The notes below the pieces were generated by a model. The model did not search any database. It was not told the DNA's origin and saw only the letters and a list, made by a program, of their open reading frames with translations. 39,660 bases of DNA from assembly GCA_050256135.1 (NCBI GenBank), contig JBFWIF010000009.1:1-39660 (forward strand). Reading direction: 5' to 3'. Source of the DNA: RZYP01 sp050256135 (lineage in GTDB: Bacteria; Bacillota; Negativicutes; Acidaminococcales; Acidaminococcaceae). Of this stretch, positions 7,560-17,317 are shown piece by piece (the stretch's first letter is position 1; every line of letters starts with the position of its first letter). A program made the translations under genes and the position numbers.

Positions 7560-9032
7560 TTATTTTTCTAAGAGATATTTGCTGACAGCTGCGGCTGCTT
7601 TCCGTCCTTCGGCAATAGCCCAGACTACAAGGCTTTGCCCGCGTCTGGCATCACCGGCAGCAAAAATTCCATCTACTGATGTTGCATATTCATGATCATC
7701 AGCAACAATATTATTCTGCATTGATTTTTGTACTTTAAACTCATCAAAAATTGTTTGTTCAGTTCCGACAAAGCCCAATGCGAGCAGTACCAGTTGAGCA
7801 GGTATTAATTCTTCAGTACCTGGTATTTCTACAGGAGTCATCATGCAATCAATATTTTTCCACTCAATTTGGCTGATGCGCAGTTTGTCAACGGAGCCAT
7901 CCTTGCCAATAAACTCTTTGGTGGAGATGCAATATTGGCGAGGATCTTTGCCAAAAACTTCAATAGCTTCTTCCTGACCATAATCAGTCTTAAACACTCG
8001 TGGAAATTCAGGCCAAGGATTGTTGGGAGTTCGTGAGTGTGGCAGACAGGGCATAATCTCAATTTGCCTTATGCTTTTGCAGCCTTGGCGGAGCGCAGTT
8101 GCGACGCAGTCAGTGCCAGTATCACCACCACCGATGACGACTACATCCTTGCCTTTGGCCGAGATAGCTTTGCCATCTTTCATTTTTGAGTCCAAAAGAC
8201 TTTTTGTGGCCGAATGCAGGTAGTCTTTTGCAAAATGTATTCCGTCAAATTCACGCCCTGGAATAGGCAAGTTACGCGGTACCGTACTGCCTGTGCAAAG
8301 AACGATAGCATCGTATTGTTTTCGCAGCATATCCGAAGATATACTGTGGCCGACTTCGCTGTTAAGCGAGAATTCGACACCACCATTTTTGAGCAGTTCA
8401 ACCCGTCTTTCAACCATTTTTTTGTCTAATTTCATGTTAGGAATTCCATACATGAGCAGACCGCCGGGTCTATCGGCTCTTTCATATACGGTAACGGAAT
8501 GACCTGCTTTATTAAGCTCATCTGCACAAGCGAGGCCGGCAGGGCCAGAGCCGATTACAGCAACTTTTTTGCCAGTGCGGTGGGAAGGCTTATTAGGTTT
8601 GACGATTTTACTGGCAAAAGCTTGTTCAATAACATATTGTTCTAGGTTTTTAATGGATACTGGTTCATTGACAAGGCCGGCACTGCAAGCACCTTCACAG
8701 GGAGCAGGGCAGACATGTGAAGTGAACTCAGGAAAGTTGTTGGTTTTGTTCAAACGAGCATAGGCAAAGTTGTCCAAACCGTGATAAACAAAATCATTGA
8801 ATTCCGGCATTAAATTGTGGAGCGGACAGCCGGACAGAGAACCGTTCAGCATGATGCCGCTGTGACAAAAGGGAATGGAACAATCCATGCAGCGAGCAGC
8901 CTGAGCTTGTAAATTTTTTTTGTGCGGAAGACTGCTTGTTTTAACTTCATCCCAGTCTTGAATACGTTCTTTGGCAGGGCGCATAGCAAGTTCTTTTCTA
9001 TTGTAATCCATAAATCCTGTTGGTTTTCCCAT
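7560..9032 (-). CDS. gltD: Glutamate synthase (NADPH) small subunit
   Basis: 490 residues, the normal length for GltD. The beta subunit takes electrons from NADPH through FAD and two [4Fe-4S] clusters and passes them to GltB, which makes two glutamates from glutamine and 2-oxoglutarate. Cysteine groups for the clusters are at the N terminus: CMDCSIPFCHSG, GCPLHNLMPEFND and HVCPAPCEGACSAG (~residues 48-110). The FAD-binding VAVIGSGPAGLACADELNKAG (~residue 153) and NADPH-binding DVVVIGGGDTGTDC motifs follow, with the late FAD motif GIFAAGDARRG. The ATG shares its A with the gltB stop (TAATG), so translation is probably coupled. There is no internal promoter. Confidence 0.97.
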   Translation of the reverse strand: MGKPTGFMDYNRKELAMRPAKERIQDWDEVKTSSLPHKKNLQAQAARCMDCSIPFCHSGIMLNGSLSGCPLHNLMPEFNDFVYHGLDNFAYARLNKTNNFPEFTSHVCPAPCEGACSAGLVNEPVSIKNLEQYVIEQAFASKIVKPNKPSHRTGKKVAVIGSGPAGLACADELNKAGHSVTVYERADRPGGLLMYGIPNMKLDKKMVERRVELLKNGGVEFSLNSEVGHSISSDMLRKQYDAIVLCTGSTVPRNLPIPGREFDGIHFAKDYLHSATKSLLDSKMKDGKAISAKGKDVVVIGGGDTGTDCVATALRQGCKSIRQIEIMPCLPHSRTPNNPWPEFPRVFKTDYGQEEAIEVFGKDPRQYCISTKEFIGKDGSVDKLRISQIEWKNIDCMMTPVEIPGTEELIPAQLVLLALGFVGTEQTIFDEFKVQKSMQNNIVADDHEYATSVDGIFAAGDARRGQSLVVWAIAEGRKAAAAVSKYLLEK

Positions 9033-12000
9033 TATGCTTGTCCCTCCTCAAAAACTCGGATAGCAGCTTCCTCTTTAGTGCAGCCTTCTTGCATATATTC
9101 ATTCATTTTTTCTGTGACGCGTTTGTAATCTTTAGGAATAACTTTTACAAACTTTGTTACATATGAATCCCAGTTTTTAATGATTTCGCCAGCAATAGAG
9201 CTGCCGGTTAGTTTGGCGTGGGTAAGAATCATTTTCTGTACTTCCAGTTTATCGTTGATAGCTGAAAGAGGCTCTAAAAGAATGATTTCTCGGTTGCAAT
9301 AAGAAGCAAAATCACCGTCTTTATCCAAGACATAAGCTACACCGCCAGACATACCGGCTGCAAAGTTGCGGCCAGTTTTACCAAGGATTACTACTGAGCC
9401 TCCGGTCATATACTCACAGCCATGATCGCCAACACCTTCAACAACTGCGTGAACACCGCTGTTTCTGATGCAGAAACGTTCACCTGCTATGCCGCGGATG
9501 TAGGCTTCTCCGCTTGTTGCGCCATAAAAAGCAACATTGCCAACGATAATATTTTCATGTGGGTTAAAAGCGATATCGTCTGGTGGTTTGATAATTAGTC
9601 TGCCACCGGAGAGGCCTTTTCCGACATGGTCATTGGCATCACCTTTTAATGTAAGGGTAACGCCTTTTGGCAGAAAAGCTCCAAAACTCTGCCCGGCTGA
9701 ACCTTTGAAACCGAGCTTGATTGCATCTTTGGGTAGACCGGATAACCCATAACGGCGTGTTATTTCGCTGCCAAGAATTGTTCCTACAACTCTATCGGTA
9801 TTTTTAATCGGCAGAGTGATGTCGATGGACTTTTTCTCTTCGACAGCTGTTTTGCAAATTGCCAGTAGTTCTCTGCAGTCCAAAGATTTTTCCAGTTGAT
9901 GGTTTTGTTTTTGGGTGCAGTATTGTTCAGCTCCTGGTTCAATTTCTGGTTTGTGAAGAAGGGCAGACAGATCAATGCTCTTGCTTTTCCAGTTTCTTTC
10001 TGGTTTTTGAATAAGTACTTCGGTTCTTCCAATCATTTCATTGATTGTTTTGAAACCTAATGCTGCCATGTATTCGCGAACTTCACGGGCAACGAAACGC
10101 ATATAGTTAACGACATACTCTGGTTTTCCTTGGAAATTTTTGCGTAACTTCGGATCTTGTGTAGCAACGCCTACAGGGCAGGTGTTGAGATTGCATACAC
10201 GCATCATTACGCATCCAAGAGAAATAAGCGGGGCTGTGGCAAAACCAAATTCTTCTGCGCCGAACAACGCAGCCATGATGACGTCACGCCCTGTCATTAA
10301 CTTTCCATCAGTTTCTAAGGTAACGCGATTCCTAAGATTATTTAATAAGAGTGTTTGATGTGTTTCTACCAGACCGAGCTCCCAAGGCAAACCGGCATGA
10401 TTGATGCTTGTGCGGGGAGATGCACCGGTACCGCCATCATAACCGCTGATGAGTACAACGTCGGCGCAGGCTTTGACAACGCCTGCAGCAATTGTTCCAA
10501 CACCAACCTCAGATACCAGTTTAACACTAATGCGTGCACGCGGATTAGCGTTTTTAAGGTCGTGAATAAGCTCAGCTAAATCTTCTATAGAATAAATGTC
10601 ATGATGTGGTGGTGGAGAAATCAGCTGGATGCCTGCGGTTGTTCCGCGGCATTCAGCAATCCAAGGATATACTTTACTGCCAGGCAGTTGACCGCCTTCA
10701 CCAGGTTTTGCACCCTGAGACATCTTAATTTGAATTTCGTCGGCGTTGACCAGATAGTTGCTTGTTACGCCGAAACGACCTGAAGCAACCTGCTTGATTG
10801 CACTGCGTTTACTATACCCATTGGCCATTGTTCTGAAACGCGAGGGATCTTCACCGCCTTCGCCGGTATTGCTTTTGCCGCCGATAAGATTCATAGCGAT
10901 AGCTAAACACTCATGCGCTTCTTTGCTAAGCGAACCATAAGACATGGCACCGGTTTTGAAACGCTTGCAAATGCTTTCAATTGATTCTACTTCGTCAATT
11001 GAAATTGGCAAGCGTTGTGGTGAGAAGGAAAGCAGACTTCTTAAGTTTTGTCCTTCATGTCCTTTCCCGCTCAAATCAGAAGAGAATTTTTTGAAGAGTT
11101 CATAATTGTTTTCACGGCAGGCATGCTGCAGGGTGAAAATTGTCTGAGGATTAAATACGTGTTTCTCGCCGTTATCACGCCATTGATATGCAGAACCAGA
11201 TGGGTAGCTGCAGGGATCAAGATTTTCATCAGTGAAAGCAGGGTCATGACGCATTTTAACTTCTTTAGCAATTTCTTCTAAACTGATGCCGCCGATACGG
11301 GAAGGAGTACCGGTAAAGTATTCTTCGATAACTTCATTGCTTATACCAATTGCTTCGAATATTTGCGCTCCGCGGTAGCTTTGTACGGTGGAGATACCCA
11401 TTTTTGACAGTACCTTGGCAATGCCATGTGTACAGGCATCAATGTAGTTTTCTGTTGCTTTTTCAAAGCTTATGCCTGATAACATACCATTTGAACACAT
11501 ATCATCTATGGTTTCGAAAGCAAGGTAAGGATTAATGCCGCTGGCGCCATAACCCAAAAGCAATGCGAAATGATGTACTTCTCTTGGTTCGCCTGATTCG
11601 AGGATAATGCTGGCTTTCAAGCGTGTGCCGTTACGAATCAGGTGATGGTGCAGGCAAGCACAGGCCAATAAAGAAGGAATAGGAGCCATTTCTTTATTGA
11701 CACCGCGGTCAGAAAGAATAAGGATGCATTTATCCTCAGCAATCATTTTATCTGCTTCCTGACAAAGTTTGTTAAGAGCCTTTCTTAACCCAGAACCGTC
11801 TTTTTCTACAGGGAAAAGAATTGGTAATGTAGCTGCTTCGAACTTTGGCTGCTTTATATTCTTTAATTTTGCCAACTCAATATTGCTGAGAATAGGTGAT
11901 TCAGCAGATATTTGACGGCAACTGTCCGGTTGCGGGTCGATAAGATTTTTCTCCGGACCGATGGCACTGGTTGTGTCAGTGAAAACTTCTTCTCTTATGG

Positions 12001-13618
12001 CATCAATTGGAGGATTCGTTACTTGTGCAAAAAGTTGTTTGAAGTAGTTGTACAATAATTGTGGTTTTTCCGATAGAATGGCCAATGGAGCATCATTGCC
12101 CATAGCACCCACGGGATCAAGAGCATTGGTTGCCATTGGCTTTAGGAATTTCGTAAATTCTTCAAGAGTATAACCAAATGCGATTTGACGTCTCATCAAG
12201 GTTTCAAAATCTGGTTTAGGTAATTCTGTGTTGAGTTCAATGTTTTTTAATTTGATGAGATTTTCATCCAGCCATTGTCTGTATGGATGCTCTGTAGCAA
12301 TTTTGCTTTTGATCTCGTCGTTACTGATAATCCGTCCTTCTACCGTATCAATTACAAGCATGCGGCCTGGGCGAAGACGATCTTTTTGTACAACTGTGTT
12401 TGGCTCAAATTCAAGAACGCCAACTTCTGATGCTAAGACGATTGTGTCGTCTTTTGTAATATAGTAGCGGGATGGGCGTAACCCATTGCGGTCTAGTGCA
12501 GCACAAACTGTACGGCCATCAGTGAAAGCCATTGCCGCAGGACCATCCCAAGCTTCAATCAAAGAATTGTGATATTCAAAGAAAGCTTTTAAATCTGGAT
12601 CGATATGAGGATTCTTACTCCACGGTTCAGGTATCATCATCATCACTGCATGTGGCAGACTACGGCCAGACATGACAAGAAACTCCAGACAATTGTCAAA
12701 CATTCCAGAATCACTGCCTGTTTCATCTATTACAGGCATAACTTTTTTTATTTTATTACCCCATAGACTATTGTTGCACATTGTTTGACGGGAACGCATC
12801 CAATTGATGTTTCCGCGCAGCGTATTTATCTCACCGTTGTGCATCAGCATGCGATAAGGGTGAGCACGTTCCCAACTTGGGAAGGTATTGGTGCTGAAAC
12901 GAGAGTGGACAAGCGCAAGAGCTGTTTCAACGGAACAATCCTGCAAATCCAAATAGAAATTGCCTAATTGAACAGTTGTAAGCATACCCTTATAAACAAT
13001 TGTGCGTGAAGAAAGACTGGAGAGATAGAAATATTTTCCGCCGCGAAGGCTGCCATAACGGATTTTATTTTCTGCTTCGCGTCTGATGATATACAATACA
13101 CGCTCGAAAGCATTATCATCAATGGTCATTCTCTCCATTATTTGGGGATTAGAACTGAGAAAGACCTGCATAATTTGCGGCTGGCTTTGACGTGATTTTT
13201 CACCAAGAATTTCTGAGTTAACCGGTACGTTTCTCCAACCGAGAACCTCAAGTTTGTTTTCGCGTACAATCTTTTCAAAATGCCGTTGTAAATTTTCTCT
13301 CTCTACTACATCCGGCGGGAGAAAAAGCATGCCAACAGCGTATTCACCTGCTGGCGGCAGCGATAAGTTTTGTTTCAAACATTCTTTGATAAAAAACTCA
13401 TGCGGAATTTGCAGTAATACGCCTGCTCCGTCACCTGAATTATTATCAGCGCCCTGACCACCGCGATGATCAAGATTTTTCAGCACTGTTAATGCTTGAC
13501 GGAGGATTTTATTGGATTTTTTGCCTTTAATATTAGCAACGACACCCAAGCCACAAGCGTCATGTTCAAACCAGGGATCATAAAGACCCTGTTTAGGCGG
13601 CAATGTCGAAAATTTCAT
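9032..13618 (-). CDS. gltB: Glutamate synthase (NADPH) large subunit
   Basis: 1528 residues from the ATG at 13618, preceded by GAGGGGAG. A TTG six codons earlier lies in the ribosome site and is not used. A 21-residue propeptide ends at FEHDA, exposing the catalytic Cys22 (CGLGVVANIKG) of the class-II glutamine amidotransferase domain (~22-430). The central domain (~480-770) and the FMN-binding synthase domain (~830-1200) follow, the latter with SGYDGGTGASPRTSI and LETDGKLMTGRDV. The 3Fe-4S ligands CVMMRVCNLNTC come next, then the C-terminal GXGXG beta-helix (~1270-1460, repeated G-x-G-L-S-G-G-R and G-A-T-S-G patterns). It releases ammonia from glutamine and channels it to 2-oxoglutarate. It forms an operon with gltD and is probably transcribed from the promoter at 13661-13689. 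With the glutamine synthetase at 35355 it completes the GS-GOGAT cycle. Confidence 0.98.
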   Translation of the reverse strand: MKFSTLPPKQGLYDPWFEHDACGLGVVANIKGKKSNKILRQALTVLKNLDHRGGQGADNNSGDGAGVLLQIPHEFFIKECLKQNLSLPPAGEYAVGMLFLPPDVVERENLQRHFEKIVRENKLEVLGWRNVPVNSEILGEKSRQSQPQIMQVFLSSNPQIMERMTIDDNAFERVLYIIRREAENKIRYGSLRGGKYFYLSSLSSRTIVYKGMLTTVQLGNFYLDLQDCSVETALALVHSRFSTNTFPSWERAHPYRMLMHNGEINTLRGNINWMRSRQTMCNNSLWGNKIKKVMPVIDETGSDSGMFDNCLEFLVMSGRSLPHAVMMMIPEPWSKNPHIDPDLKAFFEYHNSLIEAWDGPAAMAFTDGRTVCAALDRNGLRPSRYYITKDDTIVLASEVGVLEFEPNTVVQKDRLRPGRMLVIDTVEGRIISNDEIKSKIATEHPYRQWLDENLIKLKNIELNTELPKPDFETLMRRQIAFGYTLEEFTKFLKPMATNALDPVGAMGNDAPLAILSEKPQLLYNYFKQLFAQVTNPPIDAIREEVFTDTTSAIGPEKNLIDPQPDSCRQISAESPILSNIELAKLKNIKQPKFEAATLPILFPVEKDGSGLRKALNKLCQEADKMIAEDKCILILSDRGVNKEMAPIPSLLACACLHHHLIRNGTRLKASIILESGEPREVHHFALLLGYGASGINPYLAFETIDDMCSNGMLSGISFEKATENYIDACTHGIAKVLSKMGISTVQSYRGAQIFEAIGISNEVIEEYFTGTPSRIGGISLEEIAKEVKMRHDPAFTDENLDPCSYPSGSAYQWRDNGEKHVFNPQTIFTLQHACRENNYELFKKFSSDLSGKGHEGQNLRSLLSFSPQRLPISIDEVESIESICKRFKTGAMSYGSLSKEAHECLAIAMNLIGGKSNTGEGGEDPSRFRTMANGYSKRSAIKQVASGRFGVTSNYLVNADEIQIKMSQGAKPGEGGQLPGSKVYPWIAECRGTTAGIQLISPPPHHDIYSIEDLAELIHDLKNANPRARISVKLVSEVGVGTIAAGVVKACADVVLISGYDGGTGASPRTSINHAGLPWELGLVETHQTLLLNNLRNRVTLETDGKLMTGRDVIMAALFGAEEFGFATAPLISLGCVMMRVCNLNTCPVGVATQDPKLRKNFQGKPEYVVNYMRFVAREVREYMAALGFKTINEMIGRTEVLIQKPERNWKSKSIDLSALLHKPEIEPGAEQYCTQKQNHQLEKSLDCRELLAICKTAVEEKKSIDITLPIKNTDRVVGTILGSEITRRYGLSGLPKDAIKLGFKGSAGQSFGAFLPKGVTLTLKGDANDHVGKGLSGGRLIIKPPDDIAFNPHENIIVGNVAFYGATSGEAYIRGIAGERFCIRNSGVHAVVEGVGDHGCEYMTGGSVVILGKTGRNFAAGMSGGVAYVLDKDGDFASYCNREIILLEPLSAINDKLEVQKMILTHAKLTGSSIAGEIIKNWDSYVTKFVKVIPKDYKRVTEKMNEYMQEGCTKEEAAIRVFEEGQA

Positions 13619-13660
13619 AAGAAACTCTCCCCTCAAAAAGATAAATAGTGTTACGAACTA

Positions 13661-13701
13661 ATTATATTTTCTCTAAGATATTTAGTCAAATTGTATACAA
13701 T
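13661..13701 (-). promoter_or_regulatory. gltBD promoter with adjacent 12-bp palindromic operator candidate
   Basis: Minus strand: -35 TTGACT (13689-13684), 17-base spacer, -10 TATAAT (13666-13661), about 43 bases before the gltB start. Directly upstream of the -35 is the perfect palindrome ATTGTATACAAT (13690-13701). It has the size and symmetry of a site for a dimeric winged-helix regulator; GntR-family operators often have a TTGTATACAA-like core. Its position next to the -35 allows either activation or repression. Confidence 0.7.
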
Positions 13702-14245
13702 ATTTTTTTGTATCCAAAAAATGTGGACAAATATAGTTGATAATAAAAATAAATAGTCAGTATATTTAAATTGTTTATATATAATAGGAAAGAAGTAGTG
13801 AATTTTTGGAATTGCTTTGTATTTGCTCAATATTTTGCATACTTAAGTCTTTAATTTAGCTAATCTTATTGTCATATGCTATAATAAAAACGAGATAATA
13901 GACCAGATATCGCGTTTCTTATTATTAAGGTATTTTGGCGTTAGTGAGAGGACATCGACATAAATTAAAAATATACACACTGTGGTAATGTATTTTAGAT
14001 GACTAGAGATGATATCTTTATTAAACGTAGGTGTATTTTGTTTTATTATGAAGAAATTAGATGCTTGCCTCTTTTCTGGTTGCATTAATTTCATTTTATT
14101 TAGATATTTAAGAAGGTTGCTAAGAAGTCTGTTTGTTAGATAAATTCGGCTGCTTAAAAAAGTAATGTTTATAATTTTGAGCTTTAATTATGGTTTTTTT
14201 CGAAAATAGTGGATGGAAAATTTATGCAGAAAGTGGTGTTTTATT
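13702..14245. other. AT-rich intergenic region between gltB and the Ca2+ ATPase gene
   Basis: About 540 bases between divergent genes. It is strongly A/T-rich. I found no RNA gene and no convincing coding frame: a 71-codon minus-strand frame at 13879-14094 lacks a ribosome site. There is no clear terminator. TATAAT-like hexamers occur, for example near 13881, but without a matched -35, so I do not assign the ATPase promoter. Confidence 0.6.
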
Positions 14246-16909
14246 ATGTGGTTTTCGAAAGAAATGGATACGGTTTTTAAGGAGCTTGGTGCAAATCCAA
14301 CAACTGGTCTTACCACACAAGAAGCACAGGAAAGACTTGAAAAATACGGCGTTAATAAGTTGAAAGGAAAAGGCCAAAAAAGCTTATTCAGACTTTTTCT
14401 TGAACAATTGCAGGATACTCTGATTTACGTATTGCTTGCTGCATCTGTAATTACTGTCATTATTGGTGAATATGCAGATACGGCTATTATTTTAATAGTT
14501 GTTGTTTTAAATGCTGTTGTTGGTGTAGCTCAAGAATATAAAGCTGGAAAAGCTGTTGAAGCATTACAAAATATGACGACTCCGCATGCTATTGTTCGTC
14601 GTGACGGTGAAATTAAAGAAATTAGTTCGGAGGATGTCGTTCCGGGAGACATTGTCATTTTGGATGCAGGTCGTTTTGTTCCTGCAGATTTACGTTTGTA
14701 TGAAAGCGTTAATCTGCAGATAGAAGAATCTGCCCTTACTGGCGAGTCTGTTCCTGCAAATAAAGATGCAAGGGCAATTCTTGTGCCTGGCAAAACAGCG
14801 TTGGGCGATATGTGTAATATGGCATTCATGTCCACTCTTGTAACTTATGGCAGAGGTGAAGGTGTAGTTGCGGCTACTGCTATGGAAACAGAGATGGGGA
14901 AGATAGCTAAGATTCTTGAAGAAGACAATGATGACATGACGCCTTTGCAAAAACGTATGGATGAGCTCGGCAAAATGCTTAGTAAGCTTTGCGTGGGTAT
15001 TTGTTTGCTAATGCTTGTTATTGCACTTATTCAAGGACGCGACCTTTTTGAAATGTTGTTAACTTCTATTAGTCTTGCTGTTGCTGCCATACCTGAAGGT
15101 CTCGCGGCAATAGTAGCTATTGTCCTTGCGCTTGGTGTTACCAGAATGTCAAAAATAAATGCAATTGTCAAAAAGATGCCTGCAGTCGAGACGCTTGGTT
15201 CTGTTAGTATCATTTGCTCTGATAAAACTGGCACTCTTACTCAGAACAAGATGACAGTTGTTAAAACTTATACATTGAATAATATTAACGCAGTTCCTGA
15301 GGTTGAAATTGGCCTTCACGCTAGCGGAGACGAATTTGAACTTGTAAAAGCATTGACGCTGTGTACGGATGCGACTTATGAAAAAGGACAGAGCACCGGC
15401 GATCCTACTGAAGTAGCTTTGGTTGTGCTAGGAGATAAACATGGCGTTAAAAAATCGGAACTGACTGTTCAGAATTCAAGGATAGCTGAGAATCCATTTG
15501 ATTCAGACCGCAAGTTAATGTCTACACTTAATGTTGAAGGTGATCATTACAGGGTAAACACCAAAGGTGCCATGGATCATCTCTTAAATATAGTTACTCA
15601 TGTGCTATATAATGGCGAAGTAATTCCCATGACTGACGAAATTAAGGCCAGATACATGGAAACTGAGAACCTGATGTCAGATGAAGCACTCCGTGTTCTT
15701 GGTGCTGCGTACAAAGATGTAGATGCAGTTATTGCTCCTGAAGAAATGGAAAAGGATCTTATATTGATTGGCGTTGTTGGTATGATTGATCCGCCACGTT
15801 TGGAAGTAAAGGATTCTATCCGTGAGGCGCAACAGGCTGGAATCACCTTGATTATGATTACTGGCGATCACAAGAATACAGCTGTTGCAATTGCTAAGGA
15901 ACTTGGTATTGCACAATCACTTGAACAAAGTATTACCGGTTCGGAAATAGATGAATATACAGATGAGGAATTCGCGGAAAATATTATGAAATATCGCGTA
16001 TTCTCGCGTGTATCTCCTGAACATAAAGTTAAGATTGTTCGTGCATTTAAGTCTCATGGCAATATAGTATCCATGACAGGTGATGGTGTAAATGACGCAC
16101 CTTCTTTAAAGTTTGCGGATATCGGTGTAGCGATGGGTATTACTGGCACAGATGTTGCCAAGGGCGCAGCTGATATGATTTTGACTGACGACAATTTCAC
16201 GACGATAGTTCATGCTATTGAAGAAGGCCGCAATATTTATAACAACATAAAGAAAGCAGTCATATTTCTTTTGTCTTGTAATTTGGGAGAAGTAATTTCT
16301 ATATTTGTGGCAATTCTTTTTGATATGCCGGTACCATTGATTGCAACTCAAATTTTGTGGGTTAATCTTATAACTGATGCTTTACCTGCTCTTGCTTTGG
16401 GGGTTGATCCTGGTGATCATGATGTAATGAAAAATAAACCAAGAAATCCTAAGGAAAGTTTCTTTGCTCATGGTGCGGGTTATAGGGCAATTGTCGGTGG
16501 TGTTCTTATAGGAACTTTAACGCTTGCTGCTTTTTATTTTGGCCTGACGGAATTTGGCTATAATTTCTCTTCTGGTGAAATTCCTGAATATGTACTGGAA
16601 TATGCCAGAACAATGGCTTTTGTAGTTCTTGCATCTTCGCAGTTATTCTATTCATTATCTTTAAGAAATGAAAGCAAATCAATTTTTCAAATTGGTATTT
16701 TTTCAAATATTTATTTGATTGGTGCGATTATAGTCGGTTTGATTTTGCAAATGAGTGTAATCGAAATTGATTCACTGGCGGCATTGTTTAAATGTGTTGA
16801 TTTGAATAAGCAAGACTGGCAAATGGTGTTTGTTTTCGCTTTGATACCTTTGATTGTCAATGAAATAGAAAAATTAGTTGCTCGCAGTCTCAGTAAATCT
16901 GATGAATAG
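14246..16909 (+). CDS. Cation-translocating P-type ATPase, Ca2+-type (P2A)
   Basis: 887 residues when started at the ATG at 14246 (MWFSKEMDTVFKELG), 8 bases after AGTGGTG. An ATG 11 codons upstream has no ribosome site. The N-terminal cation-ATPase domain is followed by the actuator loop with TGES (165-168), the phosphorylation motif CSDKTGTLT with Asp326, and the hinge TGDGVNDAP (611-619). About ten membrane helices are expected. Ion-site residues are those of SERCA/PMR1-type calcium pumps: IPEGLAAIVAIVLALG in M4 and NLITDALPALALG in M6. These residues support Ca2+ (or Mn2+) export rather than Na+/K+ exchange. Bacterial members such as LMCA1 export Ca2+ in counter-transport with protons. It is monocistronic and ends at a strong terminator. 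Confidence 0.92.
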   Translation: MWFSKEMDTVFKELGANPTTGLTTQEAQERLEKYGVNKLKGKGQKSLFRLFLEQLQDTLIYVLLAASVITVIIGEYADTAIILIVVVLNAVVGVAQEYKAGKAVEALQNMTTPHAIVRRDGEIKEISSEDVVPGDIVILDAGRFVPADLRLYESVNLQIEESALTGESVPANKDARAILVPGKTALGDMCNMAFMSTLVTYGRGEGVVAATAMETEMGKIAKILEEDNDDMTPLQKRMDELGKMLSKLCVGICLLMLVIALIQGRDLFEMLLTSISLAVAAIPEGLAAIVAIVLALGVTRMSKINAIVKKMPAVETLGSVSIICSDKTGTLTQNKMTVVKTYTLNNINAVPEVEIGLHASGDEFELVKALTLCTDATYEKGQSTGDPTEVALVVLGDKHGVKKSELTVQNSRIAENPFDSDRKLMSTLNVEGDHYRVNTKGAMDHLLNIVTHVLYNGEVIPMTDEIKARYMETENLMSDEALRVLGAAYKDVDAVIAPEEMEKDLILIGVVGMIDPPRLEVKDSIREAQQAGITLIMITGDHKNTAVAIAKELGIAQSLEQSITGSEIDEYTDEEFAENIMKYRVFSRVSPEHKVKIVRAFKSHGNIVSMTGDGVNDAPSLKFADIGVAMGITGTDVAKGAADMILTDDNFTTIVHAIEEGRNIYNNIKKAVIFLLSCNLGEVISIFVAILFDMPVPLIATQILWVNLITDALPALALGVDPGDHDVMKNKPRNPKESFFAHGAGYRAIVGGVLIGTLTLAAFYFGLTEFGYNFSSGEIPEYVLEYARTMAFVVLASSQLFYSLSLRNESKSIFQIGIFSNIYLIGAIIVGLILQMSVIEIDSLAALFKCVDLNKQDWQMVFVFALIPLIVNEIEKLVARSLSKSDE

Positions 16910-16929
16910 CTCTAGGTATTAATTATTAA

Positions 16930-16961
16930 CCTGACTGGTTAAAAACCGGTCGGGTTTTTTT
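16930..16961 (+). terminator. Rho-independent terminator after the Ca2+ ATPase gene
   Basis: CCTGACTGG pairs with CCGGTCGGG (9 bp including G-U pairs) around a 7-base A-rich loop, followed by T7. Confidence 0.9.
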
Positions 16962-17214
16962 ATGAGCGAAATAGTATGCTTTTATGGAATAAAGAAACTA
17001 TGCATATGCACTTTTGCTCAAAAATGTTTTTTCCGAAAACACAATATTTTGTATCATCTATAAAAGATAATTAAAATATGTTAAAAAAATTACAAATATT
17101 AATATCGTGAAAGCATACGTTTTTTGGCTGAGTACACAATGGAAATATGTACACTAAAAATACACAAGTATGCGTAAAATTAAATACAAAATTAAGGATA
17201 TCGGTTAAAAACAC

Positions 17215-17243
17215 TTGATTTTACGATAAAAATGTAATATACT
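17215..17243 (+). promoter_or_regulatory. Predicted promoter of the livK-like gene
   Basis: -35 TTGATT (17215-17220), 17-base spacer, -10 TATACT (17238-17243). It is 75 bases before the start codon. The upstream A/T-rich stretch 16962-17214 contains GCATAC (17113-17118) and GTATGC (17168-17173) as a loose inverted pair but nothing else I can assign. Confidence 0.6.
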
Positions 17244-17317
17244 TTTCACATAGCAATTAAATTGCTTTATTTTTTTTTTGCTCTTGGTGTTTTAAAAAGA
17301 AGGGAGAGTTTACTAAA

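Noticed and set aside
13879..14094. 71-residue minus-strand frame in the gltB-ATPase gap
   Set aside because: AT-rich, no ribosome site, no recognisable motif.
17100..17175. Loose inverted repeats (GCATAC/GTATGC, GTAC pairs) upstream of the livK-like gene
   Set aside because: Arms are short and far apart, within expectation for AT-rich DNA.
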